Of a stretch of DNA of 34,872 nucleotides, positions 1 to 9,361 are shown piece after piece; positions within the stretch are counted from its first letter, which is position 1; each line of letters opens with the position of its first letter. The translations under genes and the position numbers were made by a program. The stretch is taken from the NCBI GenBank assembly GCA_023247475.1, contig JAHFGK010000005.1:1-34872 (forward strand), read 5' to 3'. The notes below the pieces were generated by a model that saw only the letters and a list, made by a program, of their open reading frames with translations, made no database searches and was not told where the DNA came from. Source of the stretch: Candidatus Omnitrophota bacterium. Lineage in GTDB: Bacteria; Omnitrophota; Gorgyraeia; Zapsychrales; JAHFGK01.

Positions 1-2
1 GC

Positions 3-1373
3 CCAACGGTTCTTGCCGCGGCTATTATGCGCATCTTTATGGTTTATAAAATCCAGCATTTTCGTGTCACGGGGTACCGTGTTTACACGAACACCCCCAT
101 CAGTGGAGCCATGCGCGGATTTGGAGGTGTGCAATCCGGATTTGCCATTGAATCCCATATCGACCTTTTAGCGCGTGATATTGGGATGGACCCTATCGAA
201 TTTCGTCTCAAAAATGTTACCACTCCTAACATGGTGACTGTCAATAAAATGATTCTCACCTCTAACGGTTTAAGGGAATGCATTGAAAAAGCTACCGAGA
301 CGGCAGACTGGAAAAATAAATATGGTAGAGAACACTACGGAAAAAATAAACACCTTCGTCGAGGAATAGGCATTGGGATTGCGGCGGATGTTATGGGATC
401 GAAAATGTATAAATCGCATGAGTCGGCTGGTTCGATTGTGAAGATTGAGGAGGATGGCTCCGTGTATCTATTTACTGGAGCGGCCGATACGGGGCAAGGA
501 TCTAATACTGCTCTTTCCCAAATTGCTGCCCATGCCTTAGGAGTCAGTTATAATCGCATTAAATGTAAAGCTGGTGATACAGAAATAACTCCTTTCGACA
601 CCGGAAGTTTTGCCAGCCGTGTGACATTTATTTCCGGGAATGCCACGTTACGCGCTGCCAAAGATGCCAAGATGCAAATTCTGGAAGTGGTGGGGCAAGA
701 ACATAACCTCGATCCCAATGATTTAGACATTATTGCTGAACAAGTTATCAATCGCAAAGACAAGTCCATTTTAATGAATTTTGATAAGGCTATTGAATTA
801 TGTTATTCCTTCAATTACGGAAAACAAATTATTGGGCGTGGAAGTTATAACCCTAAAACTACTCCGGTGGATTTCCGAACAGGGGAAGGGAATGTTTCGG
901 GTAGTTATGGATTCGAAGCACAAATTGCGGAGGTTGAAGTCAACACCGAAACGGGCGAAGTAAAAATCGTGAAAATGTGGGATGCCCATGATATTGGTAA
1001 GGCGATCAACCCTCAATCAGTCGAGGCCCAGATTGAAGGGTCATTGATGATGGGAATTGGTTATACCTTCTATGAAGATTTAAAATTTAAAAACGGACGT
1101 GTGGTGAATCCTAACTTCGCCAATTACCGTCTCCCTCGCTCCATTGGGACCCCTCCGATGGAAACTATTCTCATTGAAACCAATGACCCGGAAGGTCCAT
1201 TTGGGGCTAAGGGAATGGGGGAGGCGTCGCTGCTTCCCACTTCAGCTGCTATCGCCAATGCTATTCATGATGCCGTTGGAATACGTATTAAGGATTTACC
1301 TATTACTCCCGCCAAAATCTTAAAGGCCTTGAAGGAGCAAGAGGAAGCAGAAAAACAAACTTCAAACATTTAA
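3..1373 (+). CDS. Xanthine dehydrogenase family, molybdopterin-binding subunit (C-terminal part; runs off the 5' window edge)
   Basis: The open frame continues upstream of the ATG at 27 (PTVLAAAIMRIF...). Mo-hydroxylase motifs GYRVYTNTPISGAMRGFGG, GAADTGQGSNT, DAHDIGKAINPQSVEAQIEG and GAKGMGEASLLPT. Confidence 0.93.
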   Translation, partial: PTVLAAAIMRIFMVYKIQHFRVTGYRVYTNTPISGAMRGFGGVQSGFAIESHIDLLARDIGMDPIEFRLKNVTTPNMVTVNKMILTSNGLRECIEKATETADWKNKYGREHYGKNKHLRRGIGIGIAADVMGSKMYKSHESAGSIVKIEEDGSVYLFTGAADTGQGSNTALSQIAAHALGVSYNRIKCKAGDTEITPFDTGSFASRVTFISGNATLRAAKDAKMQILEVVGQEHNLDPNDLDIIAEQVINRKDKSILMNFDKAIELCYSFNYGKQIIGRGSYNPKTTPVDFRTGEGNVSGSYGFEAQIAEVEVNTETGEVKIVKMWDAHDIGKAINPQSVEAQIEGSLMMGIGYTFYEDLKFKNGRVVNPNFANYRLPRSIGTPPMETILIETNDPEGPFGAKGMGEASLLPTSAAIANAIHDAVGIRIKDLPITPAKILKALKEQEEAEKQTSNI

Positions 1374-1393
1374 ACTTTCAAGAATAAAACACT

Positions 1394-1795
1394 ATGAAAC
1401 ATTTAATAAAAAATATCCTCTTAATAATTTATCTGACCTTGGTTACTTCCGCCTGCAGTATCTATCACATTGATTCTCAAGAATTGACAGATAAAATTTA
1501 CCCTCCAAAGGATTCTCCTCGCCAAGTAGCCTATTTGGAAACCGTGACCGCACCCTACGAGACCATTGGCACTGTAACTGTGACCACAGAAAGGAAAAAG
1601 GCTTTAAGTGAGGTTATCGAGAAGATGAAAGCCCAGGCTGCTATTTTAGGAGGAGATGCCATCACCAATATCAAAACTGATTCCACTGGGGCATGGAAGA
1701 AAATCCCACCACATAAGCTAATGGCCAATGCCTATATTCGCGCTAATTTTACCGCAACGGTTATTGTTTTTAAAAAACCGCCATCTCAAGATTAA
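1394..1795 (+). CDS. Putative small lipoprotein
   Basis: 133-aa ORF with an N-terminal hydrophobic stretch ending in a lipobox-like VTSAC; ILGGDAITNI motif reminiscent of YbjQ/DUF4156-type proteins. Confidence 0.7.
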   Translation: MKHLIKNILLIIYLTLVTSACSIYHIDSQELTDKIYPPKDSPRQVAYLETVTAPYETIGTVTVTTERKKALSEVIEKMKAQAAILGGDAITNIKTDSTGAWKKIPPHKLMANAYIRANFTATVIVFKKPPSQD

Positions 1796-2379
1796 AAATC
1801 TTTCTTTAATTGAATAAATTCTTGAAGGGTATTAAAACTGCGTAAAATACCAGGATCATCAACCATTAAAAGCTTAGTGTCGGATGGATGTCGATGGGTG
1901 ATCGTATTGAGACCAAACGTATTATCCAAAGCAAGAAACTCACTTTTCAATTGAACGTTAAAAATAGGCGGATGGCCCTTTTTTTGTTGAAAGGTGGGGA
2001 TTAAAACAAGAGAGGAGTCTTTTAAAAAAGCTTTGACTAAAGAATCAAAAGTGCTCCTTTTAATGACTGGAAAGTCAACGGGTAAAAGCATAATTCCTTT
2101 TGTATCTTTGTGAATGGCCGAAAGGCCCACTTTAAAAGAGGATGTTTGGCCAAGATTATAATCTTTGTTATGGACAAACTTAATCTTTTTATGTTTTAAT
2201 ATGTGCGGCTTTATCTTATCGGCCTCAGCACCGAGCACAACGACAATCTCATCAATTGATGATTGAAGCAGGACTTGTTGTTCATAATCTATAACCGTTA
2301 GACCGTTAAGCTTGGCTAAAGCCTTGGGGGATCCAAATCGTAAGCTTAAACCGGCACAGAGAAGAATACAAGAAATCAT
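1792..2379 (-). CDS. MobA/MocA-like NTP transferase (molybdenum cofactor nucleotidyltransferase family)
   Basis: N-terminal ISCILLCAGLSLRFGSPKALAKLNG (nucleotidyltransferase glycine-rich loop) and a LLPVDFPVI acidic motif; located next to Mo-hydroxylase and XdhC genes. Confidence 0.85.
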   Translation of the reverse strand: MISCILLCAGLSLRFGSPKALAKLNGLTVIDYEQQVLLQSSIDEIVVVLGAEADKIKPHILKHKKIKFVHNKDYNLGQTSSFKVGLSAIHKDTKGIMLLPVDFPVIKRSTFDSLVKAFLKDSSLVLIPTFQQKKGHPPIFNVQLKSEFLALDNTFGLNTITHRHPSDTKLLMVDDPGILRSFNTLQEFIQLKKDF

Positions 2380-2487
2380 CTTTTTCCCTCAAAATGAATA
2401 CTAAGTTTGATTTAGAAGTATTATAAAATCCTTTAATTTACTGTCAATGATTAAACATTTTAAACTCACAAGAAAGGACATCTATTT

Positions 2488-3987
2488 ATGACGATGTTTT
2501 TTTTCTATATTGGACTAGGAATTATGGCTATTGGACTAGGCCTTGTTAGTTGGTTATTACTTAGTGAAAAAAAAGAGCCCGAGAAGTTAGCTGAACCTAA
2601 GAAAGAAGACAAAAAAGAAAAAACCATCCAAGAAACTCCGGAAAACCTACTCGTCCGTTTGGGTTTAGAAAAAAAGAGCGCGAAGGAGAGCAAACAAATT
2701 GGCTCTCCCCCCTTAATTAGTCTCTTTAAAAAGTTCACCTCCCTCAAAAAGAGAGGTCCAGAGGAGCGACCTGTTTTACCAAAATTTGATACCTCTCTCA
2801 ATAGCCCGTCTCAAACAGGGACAGCGTCACTGCGTCTTAATGAACCGACCCAAAAATCAAACCAACCGGTGCTCAACCAAGCCAACGTTGCTCCCTTACC
2901 GAAGGAATTCGATGCTCAACAAAAATATGAAAAACTAGAGATTCTTTTAAAAGAAAAAACAGAAGCCTTAGAGAGCGCAGAGAAAACCTTATCCCATGAA
3001 TTAAAAGCGCAAAAGGAATTTAATAAAGTTAGAGATATCTTAGAGAAGGAAATCAAGGATAAAAAAGATCAAATTCGGAAATTGGAAGTTGAATTGACAG
3101 AGGTTCACACGGAAGTTAATTCTCATTTAAAACGTATCGATCAATTAGAAGAAAAGGTCAAAAAATTAGAAAAGGAGATTCGTGATAAAGAAATAGATAT
3201 TAAAAATGCTCAAGAGGATATTCAAAAAGAGAAAAACCGATACGCCCAATTAGAAGGAAAAAATACGGAGCTTGAAAAAACTATTCAAGAGAAGGACAAA
3301 AAAATTGGGGATCTAGTCAACCATCTAAAAGCGGTGGCCAGTTCACCCGCAGCAGAAACGACGACTGCTCCAGAAAGGACAACAACAACAACTCTACCCC
3401 AACAACTGCCAGCGCAACCTACCGAATCACAAAATAAAGTTACCCAAGAATCACAACTGGTTGATTCTTCTCCAGAGTCATCCACACAGCCTGAAGATAA
3501 AAAGGAGGTATCCGCCGAGACAAAAACAGAAACAAACACTAATATTGAAAATCCTCAAAAATCGTTGACCGAGCAATCGAAAGATGAAAATAAAGAATTC
3601 CCGCAGGGGCTCGAAACAACCCAAGAAAGTAACTACAAGGAAAAATCTATACCTTCAACGGCATTAGTTCAAAAGCCAGTTATACACAGTGCCTTAGAAT
3701 CCGGGGCACCTAACACAACTCAATCAGATCAATTAAAACCCAAGAAAGACGATCCTAAACCAGAATCAAATCACAAAGAGAATCGTACCGGTGACTCTGA
3801 AAAATTGACTTTATTGCCCGATATTGCTAAGCAAAATTCGGAACAGGCCAATTCCCCACCGATACCTACCCCAATTGCTGATGATCTTAAGAAGGCTAAT
3901 GACCAAACAGATGATAAGGACAATAGAACCGCGAATACTGACCCAACAACTAATAATGAAAAGAAATCATCTGATCCAGCAGTTTAA
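2488..3987 (+). CDS. Membrane-anchored coiled-coil protein with a low-complexity polar C-terminus
   Basis: N-terminal TM segment (FFFYIGLGIMAIGLGLVSWLLL), long Lys/Glu heptad-like region, then a Q/T/P/E-rich tail. Confidence 0.7.
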   Translation: MTMFFFYIGLGIMAIGLGLVSWLLLSEKKEPEKLAEPKKEDKKEKTIQETPENLLVRLGLEKKSAKESKQIGSPPLISLFKKFTSLKKRGPEERPVLPKFDTSLNSPSQTGTASLRLNEPTQKSNQPVLNQANVAPLPKEFDAQQKYEKLEILLKEKTEALESAEKTLSHELKAQKEFNKVRDILEKEIKDKKDQIRKLEVELTEVHTEVNSHLKRIDQLEEKVKKLEKEIRDKEIDIKNAQEDIQKEKNRYAQLEGKNTELEKTIQEKDKKIGDLVNHLKAVASSPAAETTTAPERTTTTTLPQQLPAQPTESQNKVTQESQLVDSSPESSTQPEDKKEVSAETKTETNTNIENPQKSLTEQSKDENKEFPQGLETTQESNYKEKSIPSTALVQKPVIHSALESGAPNTTQSDQLKPKKDDPKPESNHKENRTGDSEKLTLLPDIAKQNSEQANSPPIPTPIADDLKKANDQTDDKDNRTANTDPTTNNEKKSSDPAV

Positions 3988-4021
3988 TTTAAGATGCATA
4001 AACTAAAAATGAGGGGTATCT

Positions 4022-4597
4022 ATGTTAAAAATAACTTTAAGAATATTTTTGCTCATTCTTGTACTCAACTTTCTTTCTTATCTGTCATCGATGGCTGAAG
4101 ATAATACCATGCAGACATCTAACCGCCCCATTGTCGTTTTGGAAACTACCCAAGGAACGATTGAACTAATTTTATACCCGGAAGCAGCACCGAAAGCCTG
4201 TAAAAACTTTGTGGCTCTTGTCGATAAAGGCTATTATCATGGCACCATTTTTCATCGTGTTATCAAAAACTTTATGCTTCAGGGAGGGGATCCTACGGGA
4301 ACCGGAAGGGGAGGTACAAGCGTTTGGGGAACAACGTTTGAGGATGAAGTTAGTACTGACGTCAAGTTTGATCGTAAAGGACTATTAGCTATGGCCAATG
4401 CTGGCCCTAGTACCAATGGTAGTCAATTTTTCATAACAACGGCACCAACTCCCTGGCTTAATATGAAGCATACCATATTTGGAGAAGTTTTAAGTGGTTA
4501 TGAAGTAGTTCAGAAAATAGAAGCAATTCCTACCGATTCACAAGACAGGCCCCTAGAAGAACAAAAAATCATAAGGGCTTATATTAAAAGAAAATAA
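4022..4597 (+). CDS. Peptidyl-prolyl cis-trans isomerase, cyclophilin type (exported)
   Basis: Signal peptide; FHRVIKNFMLQGGDPTGTGRGG and AMANAGPSTNGSQFFIT cyclophilin motifs. Confidence 0.95.
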   Translation: MLKITLRIFLLILVLNFLSYLSSMAEDNTMQTSNRPIVVLETTQGTIELILYPEAAPKACKNFVALVDKGYYHGTIFHRVIKNFMLQGGDPTGTGRGGTSVWGTTFEDEVSTDVKFDRKGLLAMANAGPSTNGSQFFITTAPTPWLNMKHTIFGEVLSGYEVVQKIEAIPTDSQDRPLEEQKIIRAYIKRK

Positions 4598-4609
4598 AAA
4601 AGATCAGCT

Positions 4610-5410
4610 ATGGATGAAGTTATTAAAAAGGCTTATGAAGCAGCTCTCAAAGGCCAAAGTTATGCCTTTGCCACCATAATCGAATCTACTCTAAAGGGCA
4701 CCCCCCGCAAAACCGGGGCAAAGATGGTCGTTTTAGAAGATGGCTCCCTTTATGGCTCCATCGGAGGGGGGCGCAATGAAAAAGGCGCCATGATTCAATG
4801 CCAGAAGGCTATAAAAACCCGGAAATCCACCATGGTCACATATAATTATTTTGGAGGAAAAGGACAATCCGTATGTGGTGGCCAAATTAAGGTCTTTATT
4901 GAACCCTTTATTGGACAGCGACAATTTATTATCTGTGGGGCTGGGCATATTGCGCTTCCGTTATCATTTTTAGGAAAATTGCTAAATTTTAGGGTTATAA
5001 TCATCGATGACCGTAAAGTGTTTGCTAACAAAAAGAGATTTCCACACGTTGATACGATAATTGTGGGAAATCATGCACAAAAATTAGCCGAGCAAGTTAT
5101 CAATGAAAACACCTACATTATGGTTGTCACTCAGGGTAATGAATATGATTTTGAATGCCTTAGGACAGTTATTTCGTCAAAAGCAGCCTATATTGGGGTG
5201 ATTTCCAGTAAGGCCAAACGCATTAAATTCTTTAACCGCCTTAAAGAAATGGGGATTTCTGATAAGCTTCTCAATAAAATTAAAATTCCGGCTGGGGCAG
5301 ATATTGGTGCGCAAACTCCAGAAGAAATTGCTATTTCTATAATGGCAGAGATCATTGCTGAATATAATAAACCTTTCTTAGGGTCAACAAAATTTAAAGA
5401 AAAGAACTAA
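4610..5410 (+). CDS. XdhC/CoxI family protein
   Basis: N-terminal GTPRKTGAKMVVLEDGSLYGSIGGG and C-terminal Rossmann region (IICGAGHIALPL, YIGVISSKAKR), characteristic of XdhC family proteins. Confidence 0.92.
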   Translation: MDEVIKKAYEAALKGQSYAFATIIESTLKGTPRKTGAKMVVLEDGSLYGSIGGGRNEKGAMIQCQKAIKTRKSTMVTYNYFGGKGQSVCGGQIKVFIEPFIGQRQFIICGAGHIALPLSFLGKLLNFRVIIIDDRKVFANKKRFPHVDTIIVGNHAQKLAEQVINENTYIMVVTQGNEYDFECLRTVISSKAAYIGVISSKAKRIKFFNRLKEMGISDKLLNKIKIPAGADIGAQTPEEIAISIMAEIIAEYNKPFLGSTKFKEKN

Positions 5411-5452
5411 TATTTAAATTTTAAAAGTCGAGGGGGGCGAAAGGAGTGGTCG

Positions 5453-5863
5453 ATGACGAAGGAAGAAATTATTGATTTAATTAAAGATGCTGGCTTTGGG
5501 GTTTTAGCCACATTGGAAAACAATCAACCTAAAGCGCGGCCGATGATGCCTTACTTGGATGAAAATGGAAATTTATTATTAGCTGTTTTGTCTCATTCCC
5601 GCACTATCCCACAAATAAAGAAAAACCCCCATGTTGAAATGTGTTATATTGATCGGAAAATGTGTTTTGCGCGTATCTCGGGAAAGGCTAGCGTAAGCAT
5701 CGATATCCCCAAAAAACAAGTCGCTTGGGATAATATTCCGATGTTACGCCAATATTTTGCGGGGCCAGAAGACCCCAATTTTGTCCTTATTGAGATCGAT
5801 ACAAGTACAGTGGAGGCTATGACACCACGCCAGAAGACACCGGATGTCCTTAGTCTTAAGTAG
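5453..5863 (+). CDS. Pyridoxamine 5'-phosphate oxidase-fold family protein
   Basis: FGVLATLENNQPKARPMMPYLDENGNLLLAV and NPHVEMCYID pattern of the PNPOx-like FMN-binding split barrel. Confidence 0.85.
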   Translation: MTKEEIIDLIKDAGFGVLATLENNQPKARPMMPYLDENGNLLLAVLSHSRTIPQIKKNPHVEMCYIDRKMCFARISGKASVSIDIPKKQVAWDNIPMLRQYFAGPEDPNFVLIEIDTSTVEAMTPRQKTPDVLSLK

Positions 5864-6291
5864 AAAAATCCTCAGTTTAAAAATTGCTTAGAGGATTGTA
5901 CAAAAAGCCAAGCAAAGCCTAGAATAAGTCAATTATTCTCGAAACCTGCCTCCTAAAACCACAGGCATGTCCTCATCAAATCAAGTACAAAAACTGATAA
6001 AAACTTAAAAAATTTTCAAGTTCTTTCGAAAATCTTCACAAAATCATATAACAATGAACATAAACAGGTATAACAAAGAAAGAATAGAAGAAAGCTGATA
6101 TATCTTATAAATTCTTTATAAATAAAGTAAGTTTGTAGGTGATTTTCCACAGGATAATGCTAAATTCTCTTAACCTTAAGCTTTTAAAGCAGTTTTGATA
6201 AATTATCAATCATTATGTACTTTACATAACATATATTATATGAAATTATATATAACAGCAGTTAGCAGATTTTTACAGAACTCTTCACTAA

Positions 6292-6699
6292 TTATCGGCG
6301 ATTAGTCAAAATTTTGGCGGGTTCCAACACTTTCAAAGCCTGAACCTTGAACCTTTGGAGCTCTTTTTGCAACGATTCTGCCGTAAATTCCTTGGATCGA
6401 ACTCCTACCTGAACGTCACCCATATGAATCCTAATTGACTTTCCATTGACCAAGGCATCGGCAAGCTTTTTGCGAGCCTCCCTCAAAATTCTTCCAAAAC
6501 TAGCCCTCGAGATGCGCATAGCCACCGCTCCTTGCGATTGATCAAATTCTTGGTGATCAGCCAGTTTGATGGCCTCAAATTGGTCTAGAGTTAATTCAAT
6601 TTCATCAGGCCGGCCAGGTTTACCTCTAGGGCTAAATTGAACTATATTGGGCATTTTCTGTATAAATCGTACTTTTTTGGGACGACCTTTCTTATTCAT
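6292..6699 (-). CDS. DUF134 (UPF0251) DNA-binding protein
   Basis: MNKKGRPKKVRFIQKMP...LTLDQFEAIKLADHQEFDQSQGAVAMRISRASFGRILREARKKLADAL, a typical DUF134 HTH arrangement. Confidence 0.9.
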   Translation of the reverse strand: MNKKGRPKKVRFIQKMPNIVQFSPRGKPGRPDEIELTLDQFEAIKLADHQEFDQSQGAVAMRISRASFGRILREARKKLADALVNGKSIRIHMGDVQVGVRSKEFTAESLQKELQRFKVQALKVLEPAKILTNRR

Positions 6700-6723
6700 A
6701 TTTTCCTCAACGAAATAATTACA

Positions 6724-6776
6724 TTTATTATGAGCGCATGCTCATAATAAATGGTACATTCTATTAAGCATATGCT
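6724..6776. promoter_or_regulatory. Two related palindromes upstream of the DUF134 gene; candidate autoregulatory operator
   Basis: TTTATTATGAGC-GCAT-GCTCATAATAAA (6724-6751, perfect 12-bp arms) and AGCATATGCT (6767-6776), sharing an AGC..ATGCTC core. Confidence 0.65.
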
Positions 6777-6869
6777 CAAAATATCGCACTCTTAATTTAT
6801 ACCACAAATCCTTAATATAAAAACTTTTTTCTTTTTAATTTTAAGAGGGAATTCGTTTAAAGTCGTTGC

Positions 6870-7913
6870 TTAAATGTTGACAGCAGTAAATGTAGCAGAA
6901 ATGAGTTTAGAGAGATGTTGCAGATTCTCAAGCCCATCTTCAATTTTTGACTCTTCTTTCTTAGTGTGTAAATTCAAAACCCCGTAAACCTTGTTTTTAG
7001 AACTGAGGGGCATCACAATGGCTTGTTTTATCTCGGGTCTTTTTAACAAATGCTTGATCCTATTTTCTCCCTGGGTGCCTTTAATAAGAAACGGAGAATT
7101 GTCCTTGGCAGCCAATCCCGCAATCCCTTCCCCAAGCTTAAGACGTGTATTTTGAACCCTAGTCTCATCCAAACCACGGGAAACTTTAATAATAAGCTCT
7201 CCTTTCTTTTCATCTAAAATCATAATCGAACCGCACTCTGTCTTGGTAATATTTAAAGCCGCATCCAATAAGGTTACCAATAATTCGTCCATATGGATAG
7301 AGGCATAAATTTCCTCGGCTGCCTTTCGGAATTTCTTCGACAATCCATCTTGAGCTAAATTAATGCTATCTAGGTTATATTGCTCTAATTTATGCTCAAT
7401 CACATCTCTGATAAGGGCCGCAAGCAGATCCAATATCGATTGAATAGTCAGAAACGAGACAACGCGAATCTCATTAATAGCTCCCATCAAATCATCACAA
7501 CTAAAATTCAGTCTTTTAGCTATTTCTTGATACTCAGTATGCTCTAATCGCTTATTTAAGATGATTGGTCCAAGAATCACATAGGCAATCGTTTTTCCTC
7601 CTTCTTTGATGACACTCACCGGAATAGCAAAAGTATGCAAATCAAACGGATCTTTCAACTCATAATAGGATCCTATTCTTTCAAATCGTTGGATAAATTC
7701 CTCTGGTTTAATGGTAGCCCCCATCCCAAACGGTGAATTAGTGAGAAGCTCACAACCATAGGACAATTTGTTTCCCTGTCCTTTTACTGGTGCTATAAGA
7801 ATATGTCCATCATGATCCACCAGAAACATATTAATTCTTAAAACATCAACAAAGCGGTACATAATATCGGCCCACTTTGTCTTATCAATTAATTGTTCAG
7901 GGAATTGTTTCAT
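6870..7913 (-). CDS. PocR-type ligand-binding domain plus GAF domain sensor protein
   Basis: N-terminal half resembles PocR (DVLRINMFLVDHDGHILIAP...CELLTNSPFG...FDLHTFAIPV...AYVILGPIIL); C-terminal half is GAF-like (CGSIMILDEKKGELIIKVSRGLDE...VYGVLNLHTKK). Confidence 0.78.
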   Translation of the reverse strand: MKQFPEQLIDKTKWADIMYRFVDVLRINMFLVDHDGHILIAPVKGQGNKLSYGCELLTNSPFGMGATIKPEEFIQRFERIGSYYELKDPFDLHTFAIPVSVIKEGGKTIAYVILGPIILNKRLEHTEYQEIAKRLNFSCDDLMGAINEIRVVSFLTIQSILDLLAALIRDVIEHKLEQYNLDSINLAQDGLSKKFRKAAEEIYASIHMDELLVTLLDAALNITKTECGSIMILDEKKGELIIKVSRGLDETRVQNTRLKLGEGIAGLAAKDNSPFLIKGTQGENRIKHLLKRPEIKQAIVMPLSSKNKVYGVLNLHTKKEESKIEDGLENLQHLSKLISATFTAVNI

Positions 7914-7953
7914 TTTATTCTTAATCTAGCTTAATCTGCTTAAAAAAATAAAA

Positions 7954-9357
7954 TTATAACTTTGTTGGCTTTACAAAAGAAATATTGTATTTTTTCATTT
8001 TGTTATAAAGTGTTGTCCTATTGATGCCTAACACGGCTGCAGCCTTATTGCGGTTCCAATTACATTCATGCAAAACGGATAGGATAAGATCCTTCTCAGG
8101 TTGTTCCAAAACTTTTTTTAGTGATTTTCCATTCGTTGGAGCCAGTGATGCTGTGCTCATAAATTTGGATACATTCGGGATATCCCACTTATTGATAATT
8201 TCAGTCTTGGCCATAATAACTGCTCCCTCAATAGCATTTTCTAATTCCCGAATGTTCCCCGGCCAATGATATTCCATAAATAGAATCCTCATCTCATCTG
8301 AAATACCTTTTATCTTCTTATTATTTTTTTGGCTATATTTTTCAATAAAATATTTAACCAAAAAATCAATGTCCTCTTTACGTTCATTTAAAGGCGGCAG
8401 CTCAACAAAAATTACATTGATACGATAGTAAAGATCTTCGCGAAATTGACCTTTAGACACGAGGTCATTGAGATCCCGATTTGTAGCCACAATTATGCGA
8501 GCATCCGTCTTTCTGGTGGTGTTGTCCCCTACCTGCTCAAATACCCCATCTTGTAAGACTCTTAAGAGTTTGACCTGTAAAGCTGGGGAAAAGGCATCAA
8601 TCTCATCTAAAAAAATCGTCCCCCCTTTAGCATATTCAAAACGACCCTCTTTATCTCGGATAGCACCTGTAAATGCCCCTTTCACATGCCCAAAAAGTTC
8701 GCTTTCCAGGAGGGTTTCAGATAAGGCACCACAACTAACCTCAATAAAAGGTTTATCCTTTCTATTGCGATCACAGTGATGAATGGCTCGGGCAACCAAT
8801 CCTTTACCTGTACCACTTTCTCCATTGATCAGAATCGTTGCATTACTACTCGCGACGGATTCAATCATCTGATAAATTTTCTGCATCTTTTCGCTGATGC
8901 CAATCATCCCACAGAAAGAATCCCGATGCGTCTTCTGAATAATCTTCCGCAAATTTTTATTTTCTTCTAAAATCTGCTTTTTCTCAGTAATTTTACGGAT
9001 AATCATCTTGATTTCATTATCATTGATTGGCTTGGTAATGTAATCATAAGCGCCTTTTTTCATGGCTTCCACAGCTGTTTCGATCGTGCCGTACCCTGTG
9101 ATCAAGATCACCTCAATCTCTGAGAAATCTTCTTTAACCCTCGTTAGTAAATCAATTCCACTCATATGAGGCAACTTTAAATCCGTTACGACAATATCTA
9201 CTTTCCCCTGTTTAACAATCTCAAGAGCCTCCTCCCCACTTTGTACCATTTGTGCCCGATATCCCTCAATGCGTAAGATCTCATAAAGAGACTCGCGAAT
9301 CAGAGGCTCATCATCTACAAGTAAAATATGGTATCTGTTATAAATCTCTTTATCCAT
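7954..9357 (-). CDS. NtrC-family sigma-54-dependent response regulator (receiver-AAA+-Fis HTH)
   Basis: Receiver domain (LLVDDEPLIRE, DIVVTDLKLP), Walker A GESGTGKG, sigma-54 contact loop GAFTGA, Fis-type HTH (NRNKAAAVLGINRTTLYNKMKKY). Confidence 0.96.
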   Translation of the reverse strand: MDKEIYNRYHILLVDDEPLIRESLYEILRIEGYRAQMVQSGEEALEIVKQGKVDIVVTDLKLPHMSGIDLLTRVKEDFSEIEVILITGYGTIETAVEAMKKGAYDYITKPINDNEIKMIIRKITEKKQILEENKNLRKIIQKTHRDSFCGMIGISEKMQKIYQMIESVASSNATILINGESGTGKGLVARAIHHCDRNRKDKPFIEVSCGALSETLLESELFGHVKGAFTGAIRDKEGRFEYAKGGTIFLDEIDAFSPALQVKLLRVLQDGVFEQVGDNTTRKTDARIIVATNRDLNDLVSKGQFREDLYYRINVIFVELPPLNERKEDIDFLVKYFIEKYSQKNNKKIKGISDEMRILFMEYHWPGNIRELENAIEGAVIMAKTEIINKWDIPNVSKFMSTASLAPTNGKSLKKVLEQPEKDLILSVLHECNWNRNKAAAVLGINRTTLYNKMKKYNISFVKPTKL

Positions 9358-9361
9358 CAGA

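Noticed and set aside
5871-5918. Hairpin AATCCTC...GAGGATT after the PNPOx gene as an intrinsic terminator
   Set aside because: Only a 7-bp stem with a long loop and no following T tract; too weak to call.
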